64,000 nt of DNA, taken from Saprospiraceae bacterium (lineage in GTDB: Bacteria; Bacteroidota; Bacteroidia; Chitinophagales; Saprospiraceae). The stretch spans positions 930,001 through 994,000 of the forward strand of contig JADJNF010000009.1 of assembly GCA_016714445.1 (NCBI GenBank), in the 5' to 3' direction. Below are positions 9,145 through 17,402 of the stretch, in pieces. A program made the translations under genes and the position numbers. Position 1 is the stretch's first letter; each line of letters begins with the position of its first letter. Below the pieces are notes generated by a model. The model was not told where the DNA came from and ran no database searches. It saw nothing but the letters and a program-made list of their open reading frames with translations.

Positions 9145-10665
9145 TTAGTTATGTTGATTTATAAATATTAAAAGTTCATCCAGATACTTTCTGTTATTTG
9201 ATAATCTGGGTATTTTTGATTGTCCACCCAGTTTACCTTTTGCTTTCAGCCATTGATTAAAGGTGTTTTTGGGTGCCAGCTGTATCTTCAATGCCTGCAA
9301 AGCCATACTTTTATGCCTTTTTGCGTCATAGTCTGAGTTGGTTAAACGCAATTGATCATCCAGAACTTTTTCAAATGTTGGTAAATCGGAAGGTATTTCT
9401 TCAAATTCTATCAGCCACTCGTGTCCTCCTTTGCTCGCATCTGACATATATAAAGGTGCCACAGTATAATCTGTTATTACACCACCACATCTGGCACATG
9501 TTTCCCTTAAAGCTTTGTCTGTATTATGCACCATCACTTCTTCACCAAATACATTTATATAATGTTTTGTTCTGCCACTTACCATAATACGGTATGGATT
9601 TAGGGTCACAAACCTTACCATATCTCCTGGTTTGTACCGCCAAAGTCCGGAAGATGTTGAAATTACAATACAATAATCTTTGTCCAGCTCAACATCTTGT
9701 AATGTTAAAGTCATGGGATCAGGACTATCCACTTGATCAGATGGTATAAATTCATAAAAAATTGCATTGTCCAGAAGTAAAAGCATACCTTTCTCATACA
9801 GTCGATCCTGCACAGCAAAATATCCTTCTGATGCATTATAAGCCTCATAATATTCAATATCTTCCTTAGGTAAGAATTTTTTAAATTGCTCTACATAAGG
9901 ATCAAAACCTACTCCGCCATGAAAATATGTTTTTACATTTGGCCACACCTCACACATATTATCTTTGCCGGTAATCTCTAGTATGCGTTTAAAAAGTACA
10001 ATGGTCCAGGTAGGGACACCAGCGAACATGACCACATCTTCTTTGCTGCATACTCGCGCCATTTTTTCTATTTTCTCTTCCCAGTCGGCCATCAAAGCAG
10101 TCTCAAAATCAGGCGTGTAGAATGGTCTACCTATAGCAGGCATATTGTTGAGTAATATAGCGGATACGTCACCTGTGATGAGGTTACTATTTACATGATT
10201 CAAAGATCCTCCCATGAGCAGATTTTTACCATCAAATATACGTGCATCCGGTCTGTTACCATACAAAATTGACATGGCATCCCAACTTGAAGCCACATGA
10301 TTATCAAAAAGATTATCATCAGTAATGGGAATAAATTTGCTTTTGTCATTGGTGGTACCAGAAGACTTTGCAAACCAGGTAACTTTTCCGGGCCAAAGAA
10401 TATTTTCCTTTCCTTGCATCATTTTATCAATGTAAGGAAATAAAGCTTCGTAATCTACCACCGGTATATATTTCTGAAAATCTTCGAGCGTTTTGATGTT
10501 GCCGTTATGCAAAGACTTACCATATTCAGTATTTTTCAGTTTGTCGATTTGGTTATAAAATACTTCCTGCTGCAATCCAAAAGGATCATCATACATGTCC
10601 TGTATTCTGTTTCTTCGGTATTTTAGATATCCTTTTACCAGAGTATTGAAAAAAGAATATAGCAT
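9145..10665 (-). CDS. GH3 auxin-responsive-promoter family protein (acyl-adenylate-forming fold)
   Basis: A 506-residue protein of the GH3 family, related to plant acyl-acid amido synthetases of the adenylate-forming superfamily. The P-loop-like motif SSGTTNDKSKFIPIT lies near residues 100-114, and the acceptor/ATP region SGLWRYKPGDMVRF and the GRTKHYINVFGEEV segment are typical. Bacterial GH3 proteins are common in Bacteroidota, but their substrates are unknown, so auxin conjugation should not be assumed. The ATG at 10665 is preferred; a GTG at 10698 would add 11 hydrophobic residues. It is first in a cluster with the small gene and recO. Confidence 0.9.
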   Translation of the reverse strand: MLYSFFNTLVKGYLKYRRNRIQDMYDDPFGLQQEVFYNQIDKLKNTEYGKSLHNGNIKTLEDFQKYIPVVDYEALFPYIDKMMQGKENILWPGKVTWFAKSSGTTNDKSKFIPITDDNLFDNHVASSWDAMSILYGNRPDARIFDGKNLLMGGSLNHVNSNLITGDVSAILLNNMPAIGRPFYTPDFETALMADWEEKIEKMARVCSKEDVVMFAGVPTWTIVLFKRILEITGKDNMCEVWPNVKTYFHGGVGFDPYVEQFKKFLPKEDIEYYEAYNASEGYFAVQDRLYEKGMLLLLDNAIFYEFIPSDQVDSPDPMTLTLQDVELDKDYCIVISTSSGLWRYKPGDMVRFVTLNPYRIMVSGRTKHYINVFGEEVMVHNTDKALRETCARCGGVITDYTVAPLYMSDASKGGHEWLIEFEEIPSDLPTFEKVLDDQLRLTNSDYDAKRHKSMALQALKIQLAPKNTFNQWLKAKGKLGGQSKIPRLSNNRKYLDELLIFINQHN

Positions 10666-11147
10666 AATGCGGTTTTTTATGAAGTCGAAAAATAGCACAT
10701 TTTCTTGTATGTGTCTTAATAATCCTGATATAATTTTGATGATATTTTCCAGGGGTGCAGCCGATGGCCTATTACACCTTTATAAATTGGCACTATCTGA
10801 ATAAACGTAACACCTTATGTAGCATCATTTGGGGTTGTGATTATGTTTTCTTAAAATAGAAAAGCTTCAATAAATTCTATACAAAGTGAGATTAAATAAA
10901 TACCGGAAAAAATTCAACTTTTATTTACCTACTGAAAAAAATTTATTTATTTATTTATTTAGGATGAACCGCATGTTTATAATTCATCGTTTAAAATTTA
11001 GAAGAATGGTGTCAATAACAAATATTAAGACCATTTATCAAGGAGAAATATACTGTGCTTTTAAGAGCCAGATGAAAGACCTTGAAAATAAATCATAATC
11101 ATTCATAGGAAAATTTAAAAAACCCTCTATTTTTGCAGTCCTTATTA
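10666..11147. other. Non-coding gap with a (TTTA) microsatellite and tRNA promoter
   Basis: AT-rich DNA between the divergent GH3-family gene and tRNA-Leu. It contains five perfect TTTA units at 10942-10961. Upstream of the tRNA, TATTTTTG at 11128-11135 fits the Bacteroidota -7 element TAnnTTTG, but there is no good -33 TTTG at the right distance. A 70-residue frame at 10886-11098 has no family resemblance, and I do not call it a gene. Confidence 0.55.
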
Positions 11148-11231
11148 GCCCGGGTGCTGAAATTGGTAGACAGGCATGTTTGAGGGGCATGTGTTCGTTA
11201 GGACGTGCGGGTTCAAGTCCCGCTCCGGGCA
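11148..11231 (+). tRNA. tRNA-Leu (anticodon GAG)
   Basis: An 84-nt type II tRNA. The acceptor GCCCGGG pairs with TCCGGGC (11224-11230), followed by discriminator A at 11231. The D arm is CTGAAATTGGTAGACAG. The anticodon stem CATGT/GCATG encloses the loop TTGAGGG, giving GAG and reading CUC/CUU leucine codons. A long variable arm is followed by a T arm with loop TTCAAGT. CCA is not encoded. Its D arm is almost the same as that of the two tRNA-like RNAs near 48.5 kb. Confidence 0.96.
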
Positions 11232-11257
11232 CTCTTCAGCAACACCCACATGATATT

Positions 11258-12547
11258 ATGAAAAAAAACGTCATAATTTTATGCGTTTTCCATCTCATTT
11301 GCATAAGTGCGATGACCCAGAGTTATACCAGTTTTATGACTGGTAATCCGGATGATGCTGAAGTCAATATCCAACCATCTTTCGTATTGGCGGGAGGTGG
11401 CACAGATAATGATGACGCCATGAGATGGATGCTCACAAGAGCGAAGGGCGGCGATGTACTCGTTCTCCGGGCTTCGGGAAGTAATGGGTACAATAACTAT
11501 TTTTTTAATGAGCTTGGTATACATGTCCATTCAGTAGAAACTATATTATTTAAAAACAGGTCAGCATCCTCAGACCCATATGTACTTGATCGTATAAGAA
11601 ATGCGGAAATCATTTTTATAGCTGGCGGAGATCAGACACGATATTATGATTATTGGTCTGGTACAGAAACAGGTGAATTATTAAAAACTATCTGTAAAAA
11701 TCGTACAAAAGTTGTAGGAGGCACAAGTGCCGGAATGATGATATTGGGTAATTTGGTATATGCTCCTGTTGGTCCTGGCGTGACCAGTACAGAAGCTCTT
11801 GGTAATCCGTATCATCCCAATTTGCTTAATATTGAGTACAATACATTTATGGAAACGGGCATATTTGCAAATACAATTTTTGACACCCATTTTGATGATC
11901 GAAGTCGTGATGGACGATTGCTTGTTTTTTTAGCTAAAGCAGCTTTTGAGAGAAATATCAGAGCTAGGGCAATTGCCTGTAATGAGTCAACAGCTGTTTG
12001 TATCGATGAAAATAATAAAGCGATTGTGTTTGGAAATACACCACAATATCCGGAATATGCGTACTTCTTGGAAGTTAACTGTGAAGATGACTGGAAACCG
12101 GATTCATTAACTGATGGCATGAATGTTCACTGGTCCACAAGTAATGGAAATACCGTCATATCCCAAAGAATAAAAGGCGATCAAACAGGCATTGCTAAGT
12201 TTGATCTGAATACCTGGAAGGCAATAGAAGACTCTGATGACCAATACTGGCAAATAAACAATGGTGTCGTTCAAAAAATTCCGACAGAAAATATAGAATG
12301 TAGATTGATACCGTCATCCAATGATGATTCAAACAATCACACAACGTTTGTTTTTCCAAATCCTACGGATAGCATTGTGTATTTTCCAAAAGCAGAATTT
12401 GTCGAATTAATCACTATCGATGGCATAAAATTACATGCCTGTAAAAATGTAAGTCAAATCGATGTATCCTTCTGCAAACCAGGTGAGTACGTACTAAAAC
12501 TGACAATAGACGGTGTCACAAAATCTAACATTCTGATCAAGAAGTAA
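11258..12547 (+). CDS. Secreted cyanophycinase-like peptidase with type IX sorting domain
   Basis: A 429-residue exported protein of the peptidase S51/cyanophycinase family. The signal peptide is MKKNVIILCVFHLICIS. The S51 core includes FVLAGGGTDNDDAM, IIFIAGGDQTRYY and the nucleophile elbow GGTSAGMMILG (serine near residue 157), plus DTHFDDRSRDGRL carrying the usual conserved acid/histidine positions. The C-terminal 70 residues, from VFPNPTDSIVYF, are a Por-type sorting domain, so it is secreted or surface-attached by the type IX system. Cyanophycin hydrolysis is the classical role, but exported homologues may cleave other peptides. The ATG at 11258 is chosen; longer frames run back into the tRNA. 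Confidence 0.88.
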   Translation: MKKNVIILCVFHLICISAMTQSYTSFMTGNPDDAEVNIQPSFVLAGGGTDNDDAMRWMLTRAKGGDVLVLRASGSNGYNNYFFNELGIHVHSVETILFKNRSASSDPYVLDRIRNAEIIFIAGGDQTRYYDYWSGTETGELLKTICKNRTKVVGGTSAGMMILGNLVYAPVGPGVTSTEALGNPYHPNLLNIEYNTFMETGIFANTIFDTHFDDRSRDGRLLVFLAKAAFERNIRARAIACNESTAVCIDENNKAIVFGNTPQYPEYAYFLEVNCEDDWKPDSLTDGMNVHWSTSNGNTVISQRIKGDQTGIAKFDLNTWKAIEDSDDQYWQINNGVVQKIPTENIECRLIPSSNDDSNNHTTFVFPNPTDSIVYFPKAEFVELITIDGIKLHACKNVSQIDVSFCKPGEYVLKLTIDGVTKSNILIKK

Positions 12548-12561
12548 GGATTCCACCTACA

Positions 12562-13149
12562 TCATATCCATATTAATCCTTCTTCAGCGTCACCCAGACT
12601 TTGTGCTAGCCCTTTCAAATATCTTTCACCTATATACCAACAGATCAGACTATCCAGTTGATGATAGTTTGTAGGTTTTTCACTGAAGTCATGTAGTATA
12701 GTTAGCCGTAATTCATCGGTCATTTTAGAAAGAGTAGACAGATCCTTTTTGTTATAAAACATCTTATAATTTGGTAGATTTCTGACAAAACCCCCGGGAT
12801 AAACTTCGATAAAATTTACCCCATAATGTGCCAATTCAGTTTTTAATTTGATCGCTCTCGCAGTTAGACCTCCTAAAAACATGGGAGACATGGCATTCGT
12901 GAGTCTGTCCGCCTTTCGATAGTTAAAATCGTCTCCTTTCCCAAAAAAAGCTCCGGGCAATGATAGTGGTGCATCAATAAAAATATAATCGAGATTGTTT
13001 TCTTTGATTATTTTTACTAACCATTTATCTGCATCCTGTCCTTTTGTTGTTTGAGCAATTTTTAATTGGTCTTCCAGTATGTATGTAATTGCAGTAGTTC
13101 CTGCCAGCTTGGCACCAAAGTCTACTCCGCCCCAGTTTATATTCATCAT
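12562..13149 (-). CDS. DUF429 (RNase H-like fold) protein
   Basis: A 195-residue protein resembling DUF429, a family with a predicted RNase H-like fold and unknown function. Family-like features are the N-terminal GVDFGAKLAGTTAITY strand, the acidic DYIFIDAPLSLPG motif (about residues 68-80) and EVYPGGFVRNLP. The ATG at 13149 is chosen because it overlaps the stop of the upstream dehydrogenase gene by one base (TAATG), which is typical of translational coupling; a second ATG follows immediately at 13146. A frame extending to 13206 exists but lies inside the neighbour. The molecular function is not known. Confidence 0.8.
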   Translation of the reverse strand: MMNINWGGVDFGAKLAGTTAITYILEDQLKIAQTTKGQDADKWLVKIIKENNLDYIFIDAPLSLPGAFFGKGDDFNYRKADRLTNAMSPMFLGGLTARAIKLKTELAHYGVNFIEVYPGGFVRNLPNYKMFYNKKDLSTLSKMTDELRLTILHDFSEKPTNYHQLDSLICWYIGERYLKGLAQSLGDAEEGLIWI

Positions 13150-13856
13150 TAAACCCTCAATGTCGACATACCCCCATCTACATGCATAATTTGGCCCGAA
13201 ATCCATTTGGATTCATCTGATAGAAGAAAGACGGCCATACTTGCCAGATCATTGGCATTTCCGATGGTCTTTAAAGGATGTCTTTGTTCTGCTGCCTGTA
13301 CTTTTTCGGGTGAAGAGAGTATTTTGGCAGCAAGACTCGTATTTGTCAGTGATGGAGCGATACAATTGACTCTGATTGTTGGTGCAAATTCAGCTGCAAG
13401 TGATTTTGTAAGTCCCTCGACTGCTCCTTTAGCTGCAGCTATAGAAGCATGAAATGCCATACCTTGTGTCACAGCTACAGTACTGAATAAGACAATACCT
13501 GGATTTGATTCAGATTTTTTAAGTGCATTGAGTGCGGCTTTGATACTTTTGACTGCTCCCAGACAATTGATGGCAAAATCTTCACCAAACTGTTCTTCAC
13601 TCAATGATTTGAATGGCTTCAAAACAATACTTCCGGGACAATATACCAACCCATCAATAATTTCAGGCAGTTCACCTGGAGCTAAATCGTCTCTGGTAAT
13701 GTCTTTTTGAATGTAATGAATTAATGGATGTGTGTTCATTTCATTTATATTCCTTGAGATCACTGTGACATTAATATTTTGACTGACTAGTTGCTCCACT
13801 ATGGCTAGACCTATGCCTTTGCTTCCGCCTATTACAACAATATTTTTATGGTCCAT
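13149..13856 (-). CDS. Short-chain dehydrogenase/reductase, atypical active site
   Basis: A 235-residue Rossmann-fold SDR. The cofactor motif GGSKGIGLA lies at about residues 8-16, and the C-terminal FLLSDESKWISGQIMHVDGG is typical of the FabG-like group. The catalytic YxxxK is not intact: the segment reads FHASIAAAKGAVEGL, so the lysine is present but isoleucine occupies the usual tyrosine position. The serine-bearing strand (LFSTVAV) is present. The enzyme may use another residue or may not be a classical reductase. The gene is coupled to the DUF429 gene by a one-base overlap. The ATG at 13856 is preferred over one at 13889, which would prepend a Lys-rich tail. Confidence 0.85.
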   Translation of the reverse strand: MDHKNIVVIGGSKGIGLAIVEQLVSQNINVTVISRNINEMNTHPLIHYIQKDITRDDLAPGELPEIIDGLVYCPGSIVLKPFKSLSEEQFGEDFAINCLGAVKSIKAALNALKKSESNPGIVLFSTVAVTQGMAFHASIAAAKGAVEGLTKSLAAEFAPTIRVNCIAPSLTNTSLAAKILSSPEKVQAAEQRHPLKTIGNANDLASMAVFLLSDESKWISGQIMHVDGGMSTLRV

Positions 13857-13956
13857 TTTTTGATTTATTTTTTTTTTTGGATGTAACATTCATCTGTTTG
13901 AAAAGTTTTATTGCCTTCATTTGTGCATCATTTTAAGTGATATACCTGCGGGTTAA

Positions 13957-13988
13957 TTTGAATTTAGCACTTAAGAGAATTATATTTG
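13957..13988 (+). promoter_or_regulatory. Predicted promoter of anmK
   Basis: TTTG at 13957-13960, then 20 nt, then TATATTTG at 13981-13988. This is a good match to the Bacteroidota sigma factor consensus TTTG-N19..21-TAnnTTTG, 20 nt upstream of the anmK start. Confidence 0.65.
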
Positions 13989-14008
13989 TGGTTAAATATT
14001 ATCATTTG

Positions 14009-15202
14009 ATGAACAAAAATATTTCTAAGCTCTTTGAGATAGCAAAACGGGATGAGAGGCATATTATTGGTTTGATGTCAGGTACGTCTCTAGACGGTCT
14101 GGATATAGTTTTATGTAAAATTACCGGTTCAGGTAGCAATACTTCAGTGGAGATAGAAGCATTTGAGACTATGGATTATATAGAAGAGACAAAAGATAAA
14201 ATCAGGAAAATATTTGCAAAAGATCACATTAATTTCCCATATCTGGCGATGCTTAATGAGTGGATAGGCATCCATCATGCTGCCATGATTAATGCCTTTA
14301 TTGATAAACATAAAATCGAAAAAACTAAAATCGACGCCATCGCCAGTCATGGACAAACGGTCATGCATGTACCCAAACATCAGCATGGATTGGCTGAATT
14401 TCCAAACGCAACCCTACAGATAGGAGACGGGGACCACATCGCAGTTCATACCGGAATCATTACCCTAAGTGATTTCAGGCAAAAACATCTGGCAGCCGGT
14501 GGGGAAGGTGCTCCGCTCGCCGTATATGGAGATTATCTCATATTTTCAAAGCCGGGTGAAGACCGGATCATGCTTAACATGGGTGGTATTGGAAACTTTA
14601 CATTTCTTCCTGGCGATGAGGATCCTTCCAGGGTTTTTGTTACAGATACCGGGCCAGGCAATACCTTAATGGACGCCTATATGAAAGAAAATTTTGGTCT
14701 CCCTTTCGATAAAAACGCTGATTTGGCTTTGAAAGGAAACGTAAATGAAAATTTATTGAAGGCACTCAAAACCAACTACTTTTTCCACCTCAGTTTTCCC
14801 AAAACAACCGGCCCGGAAGTTTTTAATCTAAACTATGTATATACAACACTCAATTCAGTGGGTTTAACAAATCTGTCACATGCGGATATCATGGCTACGC
14901 TAAACAGACTTAGTGCAGAGACAATTACCGAAGCAATAAAATCTGTGATTGGAGATCAGCATTTTCATGTATTTATGAGTGGTGGTGGTGCACACAATTT
15001 ACTTTTAGTTTCAAGTATGCAGGAGTTATTGCCAAATTGTACATTTGCATTGAGCGATGAGCTAGGTATATCGGGGGACGCTAAAGAAGCAGTTCTGTTT
15101 GCTGTTTTGGCCAATGAAACTTTAGCCGGAAACCCGGTAGATTTTGGTTTACGCCAAGGAGTACCCGGTGTTTGTATGGGTAAAATTTCTTTGCCTGATT
15201 AA
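14009..15202 (+). CDS. anmK: Anhydro-N-acetylmuramic acid kinase
   Basis: A 397-residue sugar kinase of the ASKHA fold that converts imported anhydro-MurNAc to MurNAc-6-phosphate during peptidoglycan recycling. The signature GLMSGTSLDGLD lies at about residues 19-30. Also seen are DFRQKHLAAGGEGAPL, the TDTGPGNTLMDA motif and the SGGGAHN nucleotide-binding loop near 325. The ATG at 14009 fits the predicted promoter; a longer frame from 13937 would start upstream of it. No other recycling genes are adjacent. The downstream gene converges from the minus strand. Confidence 0.94.
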   Translation: MNKNISKLFEIAKRDERHIIGLMSGTSLDGLDIVLCKITGSGSNTSVEIEAFETMDYIEETKDKIRKIFAKDHINFPYLAMLNEWIGIHHAAMINAFIDKHKIEKTKIDAIASHGQTVMHVPKHQHGLAEFPNATLQIGDGDHIAVHTGIITLSDFRQKHLAAGGEGAPLAVYGDYLIFSKPGEDRIMLNMGGIGNFTFLPGDEDPSRVFVTDTGPGNTLMDAYMKENFGLPFDKNADLALKGNVNENLLKALKTNYFFHLSFPKTTGPEVFNLNYVYTTLNSVGLTNLSHADIMATLNRLSAETITEAIKSVIGDQHFHVFMSGGGAHNLLLVSSMQELLPNCTFALSDELGISGDAKEAVLFAVLANETLAGNPVDFGLRQGVPGVCMGKISLPD

Positions 15203-15225
15203 CTGATTTTTGTCGCCTTTGAAGA

Positions 15226-15282
15226 GTATGTTTAAAATTATATTTGTTCAAACTCACGGACACATCAAAAATTTAAACATAC
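15226..15282. terminator. Inverted repeat between convergent anmK and arsM
   Basis: A perfect 11-bp inverted repeat, GTATGTTTAAA at 15226-15236 and its complement at 15272-15282, with a 35-nt loop. It lies in the gap between two converging genes, so a bidirectional transcription end is plausible, but the AT-rich stem and long loop make this weak. Confidence 0.4.
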
Positions 15283-15335
15283 CCTGGTATCTTTATCTCA
15301 ACATAGCATTATGACCTTATGTGATTAAAATAAAT

Positions 15336-16175
15336 TTAGCAACAACTTGCTCCGGCGCAACAGCCTGCTTCCATTTTTTCGCCATATATGGTGATACTAT
15401 AAATAATATCTTTGTTATCATTATAAGACTTTAATTGGTTTTCATCCAGATAGTTTTGCAGTATGTCATCCGGGATTATGATGGGTTTTTCTTTTTGAAT
15501 TTTTATGTTTTTAAAACCTGCTTCTTTGATTATTTTAAGGTATTCATCTTTTTGCATTGCTCCTGCTACAAATCCGGCATACATTTCAGCAGCAGTTTGC
15601 AGTCCTTCTGGAAGTTCTCCCTGCAATACAATATCTGAAATACTAAAATGACCACCTTGCTTCAATACTCTATACATTTCGCTGAAAGCTATGCGTTTAT
15701 CAGGTACCAGATTGAGAACACAGTTACTTACCGCGATATCCACTGTTTCATTGTTTAGTGGTAGGTTTTCAATGTCGCCTTGTCTGAACTCCACATTGTT
15801 AAAACCAAGTTTTTCAGTATTCTGACGTGCTTTGGTAATCATTGCATCTGTAAAATCGACGCCGATCACCTTACCAGAAGTACCGGTAAGACTCCTGGCA
15901 ATAAAAGCATCATTTCCAGCACCACTTCCAAGATCCAGAACGACACTTCCTTCTTTGATAAAGGCAAATTCAGTAGGAAGACCACAGCCCAAACCTAAAT
16001 CAGCTTCAGGGTTGTAACCTTTCAACTCTTCATAGCTGTCACTCATGATATTATACACTTCGGTGGTGCAACCACCGGCCCCACAGCAAGATGACAAATT
16101 GGTTGTTTTATCCTGCAATGCAATTTCTGCATATTTTTGCATTACTATGTCTTTAATTTCCTGATTTGATTTCAT
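15336..16175 (-). CDS. arsM: Arsenite methyltransferase
   Basis: A 279-residue SAM-dependent methyltransferase that detoxifies As(III) by methylation. SAM motif I is DLGSGAGNDAFIA (about residues 70-82). Conserved cysteines occur in the N-terminal SSCCGAGGC segment and in the SNCVLNLVPDK segment, which bind arsenic in characterised ArsM enzymes. The extreme C-terminus, AGCCAGASCC, is a second Cys-rich tail. The ATG at 16175 is preferred over an upstream TTG at 16202. It lies 39 nt downstream of an ArsR-type repressor gene on the same strand, so the pair forms a small arsenic-response operon. The aquaporin, pump or reductase often seen with it is absent. Confidence 0.92.
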   Translation of the reverse strand: MKSNQEIKDIVMQKYAEIALQDKTTNLSSCCGAGGCTTEVYNIMSDSYEELKGYNPEADLGLGCGLPTEFAFIKEGSVVLDLGSGAGNDAFIARSLTGTSGKVIGVDFTDAMITKARQNTEKLGFNNVEFRQGDIENLPLNNETVDIAVSNCVLNLVPDKRIAFSEMYRVLKQGGHFSISDIVLQGELPEGLQTAAEMYAGFVAGAMQKDEYLKIIKEAGFKNIKIQKEKPIIIPDDILQNYLDENQLKSYNDNKDIIYSITIYGEKMEAGCCAGASCC

Positions 16176-16214
16176 TTTATAAATAAGTTTTATGATGAAC
16201 AATTTTAAAAATGG

Positions 16215-16532
16215 TTAACAGCATTTTTTACTTTCAAGCATAGCCAATATGTATTTAGACAGTTGACTAATTGTTTCAGTGTTGATACAATAACAGATAG
16301 CCGTCCCTTCGACACTTCCGTTGATAAGGCCTGCAGATTTTAATTCTTTAAGATGTTGGGAGACCGTAGGTTGCGATAAAGGCAGTTCATTGACGATGTC
16401 CCCACAGATACATGCATCTGTTTTGATAAGATATTCCATGATCGCTATACGTGCCGGATGTCCCAGCGCTTTTGCTATGGATGCTATTTGATTTTGTTGT
16501 ACTGAAAAGTGGTCAGTTTTCGTTGCGCCCAT
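16215..16532 (-). CDS. arsR: ArsR-family metalloregulatory repressor
   Basis: A 105-residue ArsR/SmtB winged-helix repressor. The helix-turn-helix spans LPLSQPTVSQHLKELKSAGL (about residues 52-71). Candidate As(III) thiols are the CICG pair near residue 41 and the C-terminal Cys-Cys. It probably represses itself and arsM until arsenite binds. The ATG at 16532 is chosen; a TTG at 16556 would put the start inside a palindrome that looks like its own operator. Confidence 0.92.
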   Translation of the reverse strand: MGATKTDHFSVQQNQIASIAKALGHPARIAIMEYLIKTDACICGDIVNELPLSQPTVSQHLKELKSAGLINGSVEGTAICYCINTETISQLSKYILAMLESKKCC

Positions 16533-16547
16533 TTTTGCTATATAATT

Positions 16548-16584
16548 ATATTGCAATATTACGATAAATATTTTATATTGTCAA
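16548..16584 (-). promoter_or_regulatory. arsR promoter with overlapping palindromic operator
   Basis: Read on the minus strand, TTG (16582-16584) is followed after 20 nt by TAATATTG (16554-16561), one mismatch from TAnnTTTG. A perfect 12-bp palindrome ATATTGCAATAT at 16548-16559 overlaps the -7 element and lies 16 nt upstream of the arsR start, the expected place for an autorepressor site. Confidence 0.6.
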
Positions 16585-16945
16585 GCGTTTTAATGCACTT
16601 TATAAAATAAATTTAAATTTAATGATAATTCCGGGGAGAAACTTATCATTGAAACTTCTTCTGAGTCTTTATCAACAAATATCATTTTTGTTTAGTAAGT
16701 ACTTTGGGCGTATCCCATTTTGTTTTTTTCAAGTAAAATTTACAGCCGGGAAGCATTAAAACGACCACAGAGTACTTTTAAAGTTTCTTTGTTTAAAGGG
16801 CATTTTTGCAAAAATAAGATACCACTAGGTACTTTTGAAATATGAAATACATTTAAATTTAGAAATAAAAATACATAATAGTCTGTATTTCAATATATTA
16901 AATTATATTATAGAAATAGATAATATAAAAATATTCTCCTAAATA
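16585..16945. other. Intergenic region between arsR and acpP
   Basis: About 360 nt of very AT-rich DNA between divergently transcribed units. I see no reading frame worth calling, no strong hairpin and no RNA signature. Confidence 0.5.
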
Positions 16946-16977
16946 TTTGTAAATGACTGTATTTATAACTTAATTTG
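16946..16977 (+). promoter_or_regulatory. Predicted acpP promoter
   Basis: TTTG at 16946-16949 and TTAATTTG at 16970-16977 (one mismatch from TAnnTTTG) with 20 nt between them, 27 nt upstream of the acpP ATG. Confidence 0.55.
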
Positions 16978-17004
16978 CGGCATAATTAGAAAACATTATT
17001 TGAA

Positions 17005-17241
17005 ATGTCACAAATCGCAGAAAAAGTAAAAAAAATTATCATTGACAAATTAGGTGTTGATGAGTCAGAAGTAACTAACGAAGCCAGCTTCACAAATGAT
17101 CTTGGAGCAGATTCATTGGATACAGTTGAGTTGATAATGGAATTTGAAAAAGAATTTGATGTATCCATACCTGATGATCAGGCTGAAAAGATTCAGACTG
17201 TTGGTCAAGCCATTGAGTTTTTAGAAGCAAGCAAGGCCTAA
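17005..17241 (+). CDS. acpP: Acyl carrier protein
   Basis: A 78-residue acidic four-helix protein that carries acyl chains on a phosphopantetheine arm during fatty-acid synthesis. The modified serine sits in GADSLDTVELIMEFE (about residue 37). The length and acidity are typical. It has its own promoter and is followed by a strong terminator before fabF, so it can be expressed far above its neighbours, as expected for one of the most abundant cell proteins. Confidence 0.98.
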   Translation: MSQIAEKVKKIIIDKLGVDESEVTNEASFTNDLGADSLDTVELIMEFEKEFDVSIPDDQAEKIQTVGQAIEFLEASKA

Positions 17242-17262
17242 ACATTTTTTAAAAAAAATAAG

Positions 17263-17299
17263 AATCCACAAAAGCGTTTGTTTTTGTGGATTTTTTTTT
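17263..17299 (+). terminator. Intrinsic terminator after acpP
   Basis: A perfect 11-bp stem, AATCCACAAAA at 17263-17273 with its complement at 17282-17292, is followed by a T run to 17299. It separates acpP from fabF. Confidence 0.85.
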
Positions 17300-17402
17300 G
17301 AAAACATGTCGTATATTCGCATCTTTATAAAAACTTGATTTCAATATTTATTTATAATTGTAAAAAATACATCAATTTTGCCTTAATATTTAAGATCTGC
17401 AT

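Noticed and set aside
10942..10961. (TTTA)5 as a phase-variation switch
   Set aside because: It is not in a coding frame and not placed between promoter elements of a recognisable gene.
10886..11098. 70-residue plus-strand frame before tRNA-Leu
   Set aside because: No family resemblance, no promoter or operon support, AT-rich composition and it overlaps the microsatellite.
11148..11258. tRNA-Leu as an integration site for a mobile element
   Set aside because: No integrase, no second attachment-like copy of the tRNA 3' end in the window, and the next gene is a normal secreted protein.
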